Positions 7,041 through 13,206 of a stretch of DNA of 35,968 nt are shown here, in pieces. Where the stretch lies: positions 1 through 35,968 of IMG/VR virus record IMGVR_UViG_3300025671_000210, one strand, 5' to 3'. The stretch comes from a virus. The translations under genes were made by a program, and so were the position numbers. Each line of letters begins with the position of its first letter. Within the stretch, counting starts at the first letter, position 1. The notes under the pieces were generated by a model. The model was not told the origin of the DNA and ran no database searches. It worked only from the letters and a program-made list of their open reading frames with translations.

Positions 7041-7245
7041 ATTCTTCCTCTACTTTAGTTAATATAGTTACGATAGTAGGTAAGTAATCAGCGAGTTCTT
7101 GAGGGCTTACGCCAAGCTCAAATCCCAGTCGCACCAATGTAACTGACTGGTCGTAGTATACCAAAGAGTCGATGACCCGATATATATCGAGAATGAAATC
7201 TGCTTCATCTGCACTTAGATCTTCGTAGTAATTTTCAGTCCACAT
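7012..7245 (-). CDS. Hypothetical helical protein
   Basis: Starting at ATG 7245, two bases past the upstream stop, gives 77 residues (MWTENYYEDLSADEADFILD...). An earlier in-frame ATG at 7296 would overlap the upstream gene by 50 bases and is less likely. The protein is acidic and helical (DIYRVIDSLVYYDQSVTLVRLGFEL) with GVSPQELADYLPTI resembling a small helix-turn-helix step. It overlaps the sigma-like gene by 29 bases. The family is not recognised. Confidence 0.6.
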   Translation of the reverse strand: MWTENYYEDLSADEADFILDIYRVIDSLVYYDQSVTLVRLGFELGVSPQELADYLPTIVTILTKVEEEYAEVRQGSN

Positions 7246-7246
7246 A

Positions 7247-7453
7247 TTAATAAGAGGAGCGAAGTCTTTCAGCCTTTTCTGGATCAAGCTCTGCAATTAA
7301 TTCAATGTATTCCTTTTCCCTTCTATAAGCATCTTGAATCTCTTCTACAGTAGAATCTGTGCCTATATAAGTAAAGAGTCGAGCCATCTCATAGAGATAA
7401 AGGTCGATTCTATTCTTAATTAATTTACAAGTCTGGTAGTTCCTTGTATCCAT
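7247..7453 (-). CDS. Hypothetical charged helical protein
   Basis: The 68-residue protein, MDTRNYQTCKLIKNRIDLYL..., ends EKEYIELIAELDPEKAERLRSSY and looks like a two-helix coiled coil. The chosen ATG overlaps the resolvase gene by 29 bases; a later ATG (MARLFTYIG) at 7387 is possible. No motif is recognised. It is part of a tightly packed leftward operon. Confidence 0.5.
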   Translation of the reverse strand: MDTRNYQTCKLIKNRIDLYLYEMARLFTYIGTDSTVEEIQDAYRREKEYIELIAELDPEKAERLRSSY

Positions 7454-7820
7454 AAAGCTTTAAACTAACAAGGATTTCGTTCTTCTCAACATCTTCTCCA
7501 TCATCAGCAACACGAATGCTAAGGCTTTTGAAGTATTTCTTAGAATCATCTGTGACATAGCCGTTGTCTTTAAGATAGTCCGAGATAAACTTAATGGTAA
7601 TAATAACATTATCGCAATCATAGCGAGTGTTATGAACGAGATCAATCTTATAGGTATCAGCAAAAAACTTATCATACCTATCAAAAACGTTTTTAATTTC
7701 TGCATTGTATTCTTTTTTATATTTCTGTCTTACTGAGTAGTGGCGACCAGCATAGAACTGGTTAAGACTTGGAGCCTTTGGCAGCAAAAACCTTACCTCC
7801 CTGTAGTCTTCTTTACTCAT
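7425..7820 (-). CDS. RusA-like Holliday junction resolvase
   Basis: The 131-residue protein shows the RusA family pattern. An early LPKAPSLNQFYAGRHYSVRQKYKKEY block is followed by the acidic catalytic core RYDCDNVIITIKFISDYL and NGYVTDDSKKYF. The DxDN and DD acidic residues would bind the metal ions that cut four-way junctions, and lysines follow at the usual place. Such enzymes resolve recombination and replication intermediates before packaging and fit the nearby exonuclease, annealing protein and helicase. Length is close to the family norm (about 120-140). The start overlaps the upstream nuclease-like gene by eight bases. Confidence 0.85.
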   Translation of the reverse strand: MSKEDYREVRFLLPKAPSLNQFYAGRHYSVRQKYKKEYNAEIKNVFDRYDKFFADTYKIDLVHNTRYDCDNVIITIKFISDYLKDNGYVTDDSKKYFKSLSIRVADDGEDVEKNEILVSLKLYGYKELPDL

Positions 7821-8211
7821 ATTTCTTTGAATTACTTATATTAAAATATCCCACCTCCTTATCTACGAACTGGCGCTGATTGAAGTGGGATGTCTTTGGC
7901 ATACCTCTGGTTTCCCATTGAGGCTGAGGTAGTGAAGCGAGATTAAAAGCGAATATACCTTCGGGAGTTTGACAAATGTATACTGGTATTGTAAGGTACT
8001 TTTGCGCTCTCATAAGGAGCTTGTCGTACTTGTACTTCTCTATCAGTAGTTCGTCGTAGTGCTTGTTTCTACACTTAAGTTCTATATCACATTCATACTT
8101 AATAGAGTAGCAATCGTAGTGCGAGAACTCGTCACCGGACCATTCAAGGTCTTGTATGTAGTTAGACTTTAGGTGATTGAATAACTCTTTTTCATTCTTC
8201 TTCCAACTCAT
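7813..8211 (-). CDS. PD-(D/E)XK nuclease-like protein
   Basis: The 132-residue protein has a compact restriction-endonuclease-like core. Helical N-terminus (KKNEKELFNHLKSNY) precedes GDEFSHYDCYSIKYECDIELKCR, where Asp33 or Asp42 with Glu44-Leu-Lys46 make a D...ExK site, followed by LIEKYKYDKLLMRAQ and a beta strand, IPVYICQTPEG. This order (helix, D, ExK, helix, strand) fits a small phage PD-(D/E)XK enzyme. It lies beside the resolvase gene. Substrate unknown; it could process branched DNA or degrade host DNA. Confidence 0.65.
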   Translation of the reverse strand: MSWKKNEKELFNHLKSNYIQDLEWSGDEFSHYDCYSIKYECDIELKCRNKHYDELLIEKYKYDKLLMRAQKYLTIPVYICQTPEGIFAFNLASLPQPQWETRGMPKTSHFNQRQFVDKEVGYFNISNSKKYE

Positions 8212-8470
8212 TCTCTTGGTGTATAGCGATCTTCAAGAGGATAAGGTATCCTATCAAGTCCTGCACAGTATCTTCAGTGGCGTCGGTAATACCTCGGCTC
8301 TTGATACGCATAAGCTTATCATCGATCCGGGCACATAGGCTTTCAATGGCGTTACCTCTCGAGAAGATGCCTACGGGGTTAAGAGCCGAGTCCCCGTAAG
8401 CAGCGTTCTTCTCTAAGAGTAGATTAGTTACCTCTTGAGAGGTTTTTATAATCAATTCTTTTGTGTTCAT
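8192..8470 (-). CDS. DUF1599-like / nucleotide-modification-associated small protein
   Basis: The 92-residue all-helical protein carries LLLEKNAAYGDSALNPVGIF, SLCARIDDKLMRIKSRG and DTVQDLIGYLILLKIA. This order (NxxYG, R.DDK..R, E.D...DL..Y) is the pattern of a common phage family labelled DUF1599 or nucleotide-modification-associated domain, reminiscent of all-alpha nucleotide pyrophosphatases. A role in nucleotide pool or DNA modification is possible but unproven. It overlaps the downstream nuclease-like gene by 20 bases. Confidence 0.7.
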   Translation of the reverse strand: MNTKELIIKTSQEVTNLLLEKNAAYGDSALNPVGIFSRGNAIESLCARIDDKLMRIKSRGITDATEDTVQDLIGYLILLKIAIHQENELEEE

Positions 8471-8488
8471 ATAGTAAATATAATGAAA

Positions 8489-8758
8489 TTAATCAAGTAA
8501 TCCGACCTCAAATTTATAAACTTTTCTACGGCCATCATTTTCAATGACCATACGCCCGTTCGTTGGGTTAAAGAATATATACCGCTCAGATATTCCAGTA
8601 TAGTCCGTTATGTCAACTTTGTAGTCTCTGCCCTTGATCTTGATGATGTTGTAATCTACGACCTCAACATCGTCTACAAGGTTGAACTTTATGTAGGCGC
8701 GAATCATCTCGCACCAACTCTTTCTATAGGCTTCTGCCCAACTTCTTTCTGCTTCCAT
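8489..8758 (-). CDS. Hypothetical protein upstream of the DUF1599-like gene
   Basis: The 89-residue protein starts MEAERSWAEAYRKSWCEMIRA and continues into a beta-rich part (VVDYNIIKIKGRDYKVDITD, RYIFFNPTNGRMVIEND). Its ATG overlaps the helicase stop by one base, so it is probably co-translated with it. No known motif is seen. Placement between helicase and nucleotide-related genes suggests a replication accessory. Confidence 0.65.
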   Translation of the reverse strand: MEAERSWAEAYRKSWCEMIRAYIKFNLVDDVEVVDYNIIKIKGRDYKVDITDYTGISERYIFFNPTNGRMVIENDGRRKVYKFEVGLLD

Positions 8759-9729
8759 TAAAATTCTAATTCTTCTTGTGATGGCGTAGGTATAACTGGT
8801 GTTGGCTTATCGGGATTGTCATAGGCAAATCGCTTACCCCCGAACTCATCCAGCTCATAGTATCTATTCTTTACTTTATCGTAGTATAGTGTAACACTAC
8901 CTAACTTACCTACAATCTTTGGCTTTGCTTTAACAACAGTGATCTCTACTTGATTAGGCTCGTAAGGAACGCCATTAGCATCCTCAAGTCCATACGGACA
9001 TCTCCATACATTTATGATCATCATACCCTTTCTGGACCACTGCATACCTCCAGCGATATCGTTCATTGTAGGCTTATCTACATAGGGTATACCATTCTTA
9101 TACTTGGCTTGCTGGTGCTTTGTATGAACGGTAACTATTGTATGGTAGTTATTATCACTACTATGCTTGCGTACTTTAGTCAGCACTTGGCCAATAGCGA
9201 TATCGTCTCTAACTCCAGCACTTACATCTGTCTTAATCTCCGTAAACGGATCTATAAGACATCCGTCTATCTTCACACCTTTGTTCTCTATCTCACTGAC
9301 GCAAGTGTAGAAACCCTCTACGCTGAGGTCCTGTAGACCGGAGTCTATGATATAGAAGTGTTTGTTGATAAATTCCACTGCTCTTTCAGCCTCTTCATTA
9401 GAAGCAGTTACCTTGTCGTTGACCAGATAAGGCTTACGCAGATATACCCAAAGTAGTTCTGCGAACACTTCGGTAGGTGATCCAGTCTCCGGGCTATACA
9501 CGGCCCAAGTCCAACCCGAATATTCTGATAGGTTCATCATCAGTTCAAATCCAAACTGGGATTTACCTTGGTGGGCACCAGCATAGATGTATGTGGTAGA
9601 TCCCTTCTTTACGGAATACTTGTCAAACAGGGAATCAAATCCCGTCCAAGCTCCTTTGCTTACTCCGTTCTCACGAAGTTGTGTTAGCGAATCCTTTAAC
9701 TCCTCGGCTCTATAGATAAAGTTTCTCAT
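8758..9729 (-). CDS. DnaB/RecA-type replicative helicase-like ATPase
   Basis: The 323-residue protein has a RecA-fold core. Walker A is AGAHQGKS (50-57), the strand WAVYSPETGSPTEVF follows as in DnaB-like helicases, Walker B is IDGCLIDPF (near 160), and a sensor strand reads HTIVTVHTKHQ. GGMQWSRKGMMIINVWR is like the arginine-finger region of SF4 helicases. There is no primase or zinc domain and no N-terminal DnaB domain, so it is a helicase-core-only version. It probably unwinds phage DNA at the fork and may be loaded by one of the phage DnaA-like proteins. The start is preceded by an AT-rich leader (AATAAATAACAATG). Confidence 0.8.
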   Translation of the reverse strand: MRNFIYRAEELKDSLTQLRENGVSKGAWTGFDSLFDKYSVKKGSTTYIYAGAHQGKSQFGFELMMNLSEYSGWTWAVYSPETGSPTEVFAELLWVYLRKPYLVNDKVTASNEEAERAVEFINKHFYIIDSGLQDLSVEGFYTCVSEIENKGVKIDGCLIDPFTEIKTDVSAGVRDDIAIGQVLTKVRKHSSDNNYHTIVTVHTKHQQAKYKNGIPYVDKPTMNDIAGGMQWSRKGMMIINVWRCPYGLEDANGVPYEPNQVEITVVKAKPKIVGKLGSVTLYYDKVKNRYYELDEFGGKRFAYDNPDKPTPVIPTPSQEELEF

Positions 9730-9747
9730 TGTTATTTATTTAGTTAA

Positions 9748-10041
9748 TTATAAATAGACTTCATTCAAGTCTTCCATCCAAATTGGTGTTTTCTTTCCTA
9801 CATAAGCACCGAATATATTGTACTCAGCAAACTCAATGCAGTCACTCTCACTCCATTCGTCGTTCTGCATAAACAATTGACGAACCACATCGTACTTAGA
9901 ATACACTACGCGCCACGAGGCTTCATCAAAACCTACTATGCAATCATCATATCCATCCGCAAAGAGAACGTCCTCTGTAGGAGCGAATAACTCTTCTATT
10001 AGAATACGGTTTCTACTCTTCTTTTCCAAATTCTCTTTCAT
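9748..10041 (-). CDS. Conserved phage protein of unknown function (GAYVG motif)
   Basis: The 97-residue acidic protein contains ADGYDDCIVGFDEASWRVVYSK and then SESDCIEFAEYNIFGAYVGKKTPIW. This pairing (DDCI.GF....RVVYS and E.AEFN..GAYVG..TPI) is found in a very widespread phage family with no assigned function to my knowledge. Two short basic segments at the N-terminus precede it. It lies between helicase and small unknown genes, overlapping the upstream gene by 29 bases. Confidence 0.75.
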   Translation of the reverse strand: MKENLEKKSRNRILIEELFAPTEDVLFADGYDDCIVGFDEASWRVVYSKYDVVRQLFMQNDEWSESDCIEFAEYNIFGAYVGKKTPIWMEDLNEVYL

Positions 10042-10291
10042 AATCTACTTCTTTATGTGCAAAGCTTCTACTTACTTCTTTTCTAAAATACTCTTCTTTA
10101 ACGTGGAAGTCATAAATCTTTTTACCAGTCAGCTTTAAAGAAGCCATTATATTCATTATCATTTCCGGTGAAGAGTTGATGTCTTCAATAGACTTCATTC
10201 TGGTTGGAATCTCTATCGTTCTGTAGTTATTGATATAACCGTTACCCCTTTTTATTTTGTAGGCTAACTTTAAACCTACAAGGTAAATCAT
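10013..10291 (-). CDS. Hypothetical protein
   Basis: The ATG at 10291 makes a four-base ATGA overlap with the upstream stop, as elsewhere in this operon, and gives 92 residues (MIYLVGLKLAYKIKRGNGYI...). An earlier ATG at 10327 would overlap the upstream gene by 40 bases. The protein is basic then acidic, with IPTRMKSIEDINSSPEMIMN in the middle and a charged tail. No known motif is visible. Confidence 0.6.
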   Translation of the reverse strand: MIYLVGLKLAYKIKRGNGYINNYRTIEIPTRMKSIEDINSSPEMIMNIMASLKLTGKKIYDFHVKEEYFRKEVSRSFAHKEVDYEREFGKEE

Positions 10292-10431
10292 TTGCCCTTC
10301 TTCGCTGGGCTTTTGCTGTTGTTCCATTTATTAATCTGTTTAAGTTTCTTAGCTTTCTTCACCTTACGTTGTTGCTTTAGGTCTTCGAAATATTCTTTCT
10401 CCCAGTTATCTTCGTGAGGTATGTATCTCAT
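10288..10431 (-). CDS. Small lysine-rich protein
   Basis: This 47-residue gene reads MRYIPHEDNWEKEYFEDLKQ, then a very basic end rich in Lys and Arg. Both ends make four-base ATGA overlaps with its neighbours, which strongly supports it as real despite its size. A nucleic-acid-binding role is possible from charge. The family is not recognised. Confidence 0.65.
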   Translation of the reverse strand: MRYIPHEDNWEKEYFEDLKQQRKVKKAKKLKQINKWNNSKSPAKKGK

Positions 10432-10577
10432 TCCTTTTTAGGCTTAATGGTTTTAAGGATATCATTATCAATAGTAAGGTAAGAGAAGTATATATCTTTG
10501 TTATTCCCGTATACATACTTCTTTCTATCTTCTGCTGTCATATCAATTAAAGCAAATAACTCTGTGAGTCTTCCCAT
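10428..10577 (-). CDS. Small hypothetical protein
   Basis: The 49-residue gene MGRLTELFALIDMTAEDRKK... is linked by a one-base TGATG overlap upstream and a four-base ATGA overlap downstream. It has an amphipathic helix at the N-terminus and a mixed C-terminus (YFSYLTIDNDILKTIKPKKE). No known family is recognised. The coupling pattern supports translation as part of the operon. Confidence 0.6.
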   Translation of the reverse strand: MGRLTELFALIDMTAEDRKKYVYGNNKDIYFSYLTIDNDILKTIKPKKE

Positions 10578-10786
10578 CACATCATTATTAATCTTAACCT
10601 ACGTTGGTACTTTCGGATCAACAAGGCAGAGTTTGTTAATTGATTCTGTAAGTCACTGGTCCAACCAAACCTACTGGCGTGAAGGGAAAGGTTTACATTG
10701 TCCAACATAAGCATCTCCAAATACTTCTCTACCTCACGTATGTGGCGTTTCTTTCTGTTGTAAGATTTAATCGTACTCAATACCAT
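10577..10786 (-). CDS. Small basic helical protein
   Basis: The 69-residue protein MVLSTIKSYNRKKRHIREVE... is helical and basic, ending RKYQRRLRLIMM. It overlaps the upstream gene by 20 bases and the downstream ATG by one. No known family is recognised. The basic helices could bind nucleic acid. Confidence 0.55.
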   Translation of the reverse strand: MVLSTIKSYNRKKRHIREVEKYLEMLMLDNVNLSLHASRFGWTSDLQNQLTNSALLIRKYQRRLRLIMM

Positions 10787-10940
10787 ATTCTGTTAAGTCT
10801 CTTTCGCATAGATGAACAATGCGGTTGTACAATTCTGATTTAACCTTTGTCTTTTTAGCATTAGCTATTGCGTAACTGCGTATACTGCTAATTACCCTTT
10901 TGCTTCCGCTTGTTCTTTTGGGTTGATAGTTTGTTTTCAT
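10767..10940 (-). CDS. Small basic protein
   Basis: Starting at ATG 10940 gives 57 residues, MKTNYQPKRTSGSKRVISSI..., strongly basic in the first half and acidic at the end (CERDLTEYGIEYD). A longer read from 10970 would absorb the short leader ORF region and is less likely. It is preceded by a nine-codon ORF that begins behind a leader repeat. The family is not recognised. Confidence 0.55.
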   Translation of the reverse strand: MKTNYQPKRTSGSKRVISSIRSYAIANAKKTKVKSELYNRIVHLCERDLTEYGIEYD

Positions 10941-10948
10941 AAGCAAAT

Positions 10949-10978
10949 TTATTTGCGGTGAGGAGTGCAACGACTCAT
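10949..10978 (-). other. Nine-codon leader ORF (MSRCTPHRK)
   Basis: An ATG placed exactly behind leader-repeat copy 8 opens a nine-codon frame ending eight bases before the next start at 10940. It may be a regulatory leader peptide or the remains of a deleted cassette. Confidence 0.35.
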
Positions 10979-10996
10979 CTCTCTTTGGTGTTATTG
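10979..10996 (-). repeat. Start-associated leader repeat, copy 8 (partial)
   Basis: Leftward AACACCAAAGAGAG directly before ATG 10978. It keeps the 3' half of the consensus GAAACCTTTAACACCAAAGA but has lost the 5' half. Confidence 0.7.
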
Positions 10997-11034
10997 TTGA
11001 ACTTTATGTTATATAATAAGTGTTAGCACACATA

Positions 11035-11340
11035 CTAAAAATCCTCAATAGGTGTACTATTAACATAGTTAAATATCTTTGGGCTATCTGCTTTTTCGTT
11101 AGCAAAGTGAGTTGCTCTTGCAGCACACTTGTCTCTTTGAACTTTAAGTAACCTATTTACTTCTTTTTCTGTGAAATACTTCATTGGTGTTTTATCGGTG
11201 GGTACTTCAATAATCTCTACTCCGCATCTATCTGCATTATCCCATATCATAGAATCATCGCAGTTAAGGATGTCAAGAAGGTGTGCTGCTTCTTCTTGTG
11301 TAGTCTCTTTCGTGTTATAAATGATTAGTGTTCTTTTCAT
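11035..11340 (-). CDS. Hypothetical protein, first-type cassette
   Basis: The 101-residue protein MKRTLIIYNTKETTQEEAAH... begins with a beta strand and an acidic helix (LLDILNCDDSMIWDNADRCG), then KYFTEKEVNRLLKVQRDKCAARA. The C-terminal half looks like a small helical unit. Its start carries a diverged leader repeat. No known family is recognised. It may act early in infection like the other cassettes. Confidence 0.65.
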   Translation of the reverse strand: MKRTLIIYNTKETTQEEAAHLLDILNCDDSMIWDNADRCGVEIIEVPTDKTPMKYFTEKEVNRLLKVQRDKCAARATHFANEKADSPKIFNYVNSTPIEDF

Positions 11341-11372
11341 TTTCTCTTTATGGTTAATAGGGGAGGTTTTAC
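11341..11372 (-). repeat. Start-associated leader repeat, copy 7 (diverged)
   Basis: Leftward AAAACCTCCCC...AACCATAAAGAGAAA directly before ATG 11340. It shares AAACCT and AAAGAGA with the other copies but has an insertion in the middle. Confidence 0.5.
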
Positions 11373-11388
11373 ACTCCCCTTGTTAATA

Positions 11389-11892
11389 CTATGCTTCTTG
11401 TTCGTTTAACTCTGCGATACACTTGTCAAGATAATCTTGACTTGTTGATGGTCTACCGAACTTTAATTCAGCAAACAATTCTTGTAGCGTGTGTTCCGCA
11501 GGATTTGTTAATGGGTTCTTGTGTTCCATTCCTTTTGTTGTGTTAACCTCTACAACCCCATCCTTTGGACCTCTATTCTCAATAAACCCTTTTGAGTTTT
11601 CATAATGTGTTTCATTTCCGTATGAATCATATTCTTTCCTACACCAATCTCCATTTGAGTTTTCCCAGTAGATTTCCCTTCCATTCTTATCCTTAATTTC
11701 AAATGGAAACTCTTTGATGTTGAGTTGTTGTGCGATTGTCTTTTTCATTTTATTATTTGTTTTTAAGGTTTCTAATTTCTCAAGCATATTTTCTGCATAT
11801 AAGATACAGATGTTGTAAGCGTCTTTCTCCGCTCCTAACGCTCTGTCTCTGTTGTAAGACATTTTTTTAATCAACTCTTTTAATGGTGTCAT
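11389..11892 (-). CDS. Two-part cassette protein (ELI-helix module joined to WENSNGDW repeat module)
   Basis: The 167-residue frame looks like two neighbouring cassettes read as one. Residues 1-48 (MTPLKELIKKMSYNRDRALG...MLEKLE) resemble the product of the next gene upstream (MKTPIQELI...MLEKEE). Residue 49 is a Met opening MKKTIAQQLNIKEFPFEIKD, followed by two tandem units of the type YWENSNGDW..EYD..GNE (about residues 74-105), a repeat common in phage and Bacteroidota proteins. The junction codons are a diverged copy of the leader repeat, in frame and without a stop. Either a fused protein is made or the internal ATG at 11748 is also used. Its start overlaps the upstream stop by four bases. 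Function unknown. Confidence 0.65.
   Translation of the reverse strand: MTPLKELIKKMSYNRDRALGAEKDAYNICILYAENMLEKLETLKTNNKMKKTIAQQLNIKEFPFEIKDKNGREIYWENSNGDWCRKEYDSYGNETHYENSKGFIENRGPKDGVVEVNTTKGMEHKNPLTNPAEHTLQELFAELKFGRPSTSQDYLDKCIAELNEQEA
11749..11772 (-). repeat. Start-associated leader repeat, copy 6 (inside the fused frame)
   Basis: Leftward GAAACCTTAAAAACAAATAA then the internal ATG at 11748. It matches the consensus in GAAACCTT and its AACAAA core but has no stop codon in the reading frame. Confidence 0.6.
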
Positions 11893-12173
11893 CTCTCTTT
11901 GGTGTTAAAGGTTTCGTTGTAGAAGTGTTCTAATATCTCACTGATAGTAACCTCTACTCCATTTGCATCTATAAAGCAATATCCACGAAGGCTTATGTCA
12001 AAGTCTGTTGAATAACGCTTTAATATAAAGTTCAAGAGTAGTCCCATTGTGTACTCCTCCTTCTCAAGCATTGATTTCATAAGTGATATAGCAAAGTCTA
12101 CATCTACCTTACTATCAATAGGAGAACGCATTTCTTCAAATGTTTCAATTAACTCTTGTATCGGTGTTTTCAT
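11889..12173 (-). CDS. ELI-helix cassette protein with ETFNTKE tail
   Basis: The 94-residue protein MKTPIQELIETFEEMRSPID... has a helical N-terminal half with a MLEKEE stretch, as in a common group of small Bacteroidota-phage proteins, and then a beta part (GYCFIDANGVEVTISEILEH). It ends ETFNTKER, encoded by leader-repeat copy 1 of the next gene. Starts and stops overlap neighbours by four bases (ATGA). Function unknown; likely an early accessory protein. Confidence 0.65.
   Translation of the reverse strand: MKTPIQELIETFEEMRSPIDSKVDVDFAISLMKSMLEKEEYTMGLLLNFILKRYSTDFDISLRGYCFIDANGVEVTISEILEHFYNETFNTKER
11893..11915 (-). repeat. Start-associated leader repeat, copy 1
   Basis: Leftward GAAACCTTTAACACCAAAGA then GAG and ATG 11892. 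It codes for the ETFNTKE end of the upstream gene in the same stretch. Confidence 0.8.
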
Positions 12174-12400
12174 TTCTCTTTGGTGTTAAAGGTTTCTTTA
12201 TAGTATTGCTTAAATGATTTTTGTGTGCGGAAATCGTTATCTCCAAAATCTGCATCTCTGCTATCATCCCACACTTTCTCCATTTGCCTATTCTCTTCTT
12301 GTATCCAAAAATCCTTATTTGGAAATTCCCAGTGTGGTAGACGCTCTTGATATAATCTCTCAACAGCATTAATTAATTGTGTTACAATTGTCTCTTTCAT
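12170..12400 (-). CDS. Cassette protein with ETFNTKEK tail
   Basis: The 76-residue acidic and aromatic protein MKETIVTQLINAVERLYQER... has Trp-rich segments (LPHWEFPNKDFWIQEENRQM) and ends YKETFNTKEK, the tail encoded by the leader repeat of the downstream gene. ATGA overlap with the downstream start. No enzyme motif or membrane span is visible and the family is not recognised. Confidence 0.6.
   Translation of the reverse strand: MKETIVTQLINAVERLYQERLPHWEFPNKDFWIQEENRQMEKVWDDSRDADFGDNDFRTQKSFKQYYKETFNTKEK
12174..12196 (-). repeat. Start-associated leader repeat, copy 2
   Basis: Leftward GAAACCTTTAACACCAAAGA then GAA and ATG 12173. It is identical to copy 1 over the first 22 bases. Confidence 0.8.
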
Positions 12401-12422
12401 CTTGCTTTTGTTTTAAAGGTTA
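12401..12422 (-). repeat. Start-associated leader repeat, copy 3 (diverged)
   Basis: Leftward TAACCTTTAAAACAAAAGCA then AG and ATG 12400. The 5' end contains the TAA stop of the upstream gene, so this copy does not code for the shared tail. Confidence 0.65.
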
Positions 12423-12599
12423 TACTTCTGGGGTGAAGTGTATAGTGAGGTTCACAAGTTGACCATCTTCTTGGCGAGTCCAACTAATTGCCTCTACGCT
12501 AACTAAATTAATTCCCATATGGTTTGGGATTACCTCTATTGGTAATGGAGATTCTGCTCCATTAAGGATTTCTTGAATTGTTTTGATTTCTGTTTTCAT
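12420..12599 (-). CDS. Small beta-rich cassette protein
   Basis: This 59-residue gene, MKTEIKTIQEILNGAESPLP..., ends NLTIHFTPEV. It fits exactly between leader repeats 4 and 3, and its length falls just under common gene-calling limits. The phrase SVEAISWTRQEDGQLVNLTI suggests a small beta sheet. It lacks the ETFNTKE tail because its stop falls at the start of the diverged repeat. Function unknown. Confidence 0.65.
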   Translation of the reverse strand: MKTEIKTIQEILNGAESPLPIEVIPNHMGINLVSVEAISWTRQEDGQLVNLTIHFTPEV

Positions 12600-12622
12600 C
12601 TCTATTTGGTGTTAAAGGTTTC
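12600..12622 (-). repeat. Start-associated leader repeat, copy 4
   Basis: Leftward GAAACCTTTAACACCAAATA then GAG and ATG 12599. One base differs from copy 1, which turns the GAG codon into a TAG stop for the upstream gene. Confidence 0.8.
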
Positions 12623-12802
12623 TACCACTGGAGCATAACTTTGTACTACTTCCCCTTTCAGCCAAACTGAACCATTAAACTCTTGATGCATTACTTTGGG
12701 TTTCCAAAACTGCCACCAGCGAGGTGAAGATTCAACTACAAAGGTTGTTTCTAATCTGCTCCATCCGTTTAAAGATTCTGTTACTTTGAATTGTGTTTTC
12801 AT
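12602..12802 (-). CDS. Trp-rich cassette protein with ETFNTK tail
   Basis: The 66-residue protein MKTQFKVTESLNGWSRLETT... carries SSPRWWQFWKPKVMH and GSVWLKGEVVQSY, likely a short beta domain, and ends VVETFNTK. The stop is TAG inside leader repeat 4. It is the first gene of the cassette train; upstream lies a non-coding leader with a long palindrome. Function unknown. Confidence 0.6.
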   Translation of the reverse strand: MKTQFKVTESLNGWSRLETTFVVESSPRWWQFWKPKVMHQEFNGSVWLKGEVVQSYAPVVETFNTK

Positions 12803-12825
12803 TTCTCTTATTTTTTAAAGGTTTC
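12803..12825 (-). repeat. Start-associated leader repeat, copy 5
   Basis: Leftward GAAACCTTTAAAAAATAAGA then GAA and ATG 12802. It sits before the first cassette without any upstream gene, which shows that the repeat is kept independent of coding a tail. Confidence 0.75.
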
Positions 12826-12891
12826 TAATTTGCGCCCATTATTATTGGTGTGCGCCTATTTTTATATGCTTAAAGTATCATTAATGTTACA

Positions 12892-12917
12892 AATAAGCAG
12901 ATTGTAATCTGTTTATT
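12892..12917. promoter_or_regulatory. Long palindrome upstream of the cassette train
   Basis: AATAAGCAGATT and AATCTGTTTATT form a 12-bp inverted repeat (one G-T) around GT. No T-tract follows on either strand, so an operator or RNA hairpin in the leader of the 12802 gene is likelier than a terminator. Nearby, TGCGCC is repeated at about 12831 and 12851. Confidence 0.5.
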
Positions 12918-12923
12918 GATACA

Positions 12924-13049
12924 TTACACTCGTAAGGTTTTACATCTGGGATAGGTGCAGTTGTTATTGAGCGTACAACTCTCACCTTCTCTTTTGATAT
13001 GCTTACACCTTTTGTTGGTGTCAACTATCTTGTGCAGTTTACTTGACAT
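12924..13049 (-). CDS. Possible small Cys-containing protein
   Basis: The 41-residue ORF MSSKLHKIVDTNKRCKHIKR... has four cysteines (CKHIKREGESCTLNNNCTYPRC), spaced as in small zinc or disulfide peptides. It is the only plausible coding use of this stretch. Neighbouring small genes have similar spacing. There is no independent support from overlap or homology. Confidence 0.4.
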   Translation of the reverse strand: MSSKLHKIVDTNKRCKHIKREGESCTLNNNCTYPRCKTLRV

Positions 13050-13074
13050 AGTGTTCTATTAAAGACACAAAACC

Positions 13075-13206
13075 CTATTGTTCTGTATCATTATTGGTTT
13101 CTATTTTCTCAAGCGTATCCTTCAGTATCACATTCCAAGCCCACTTGTCCTTGTCAGCGTTCCAAAGTTTCTCGTACATCTCAAGTAATATCTCTCTATT
13201 TGTCAT
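13075..13206 (-). CDS. Small helical protein
   Basis: The 43-residue ORF MTNREILLEMYEKLWNADKD... is an acidic helix with several Trp residues (WNADKDKWAWNVIL). Its start lies directly behind one of two copies of a 21-base repeat. The regular helix pattern supports coding, but the family is not recognised. Confidence 0.5.
   Translation of the reverse strand: MTNREILLEMYEKLWNADKDKWAWNVILKDTLEKIETNNDTEQ

Noticed and set aside
10979-12825. CRISPR array
   Set aside because: The repeats are spaced by whole genes of different lengths and always precede an ATG; no uniform spacers are present.
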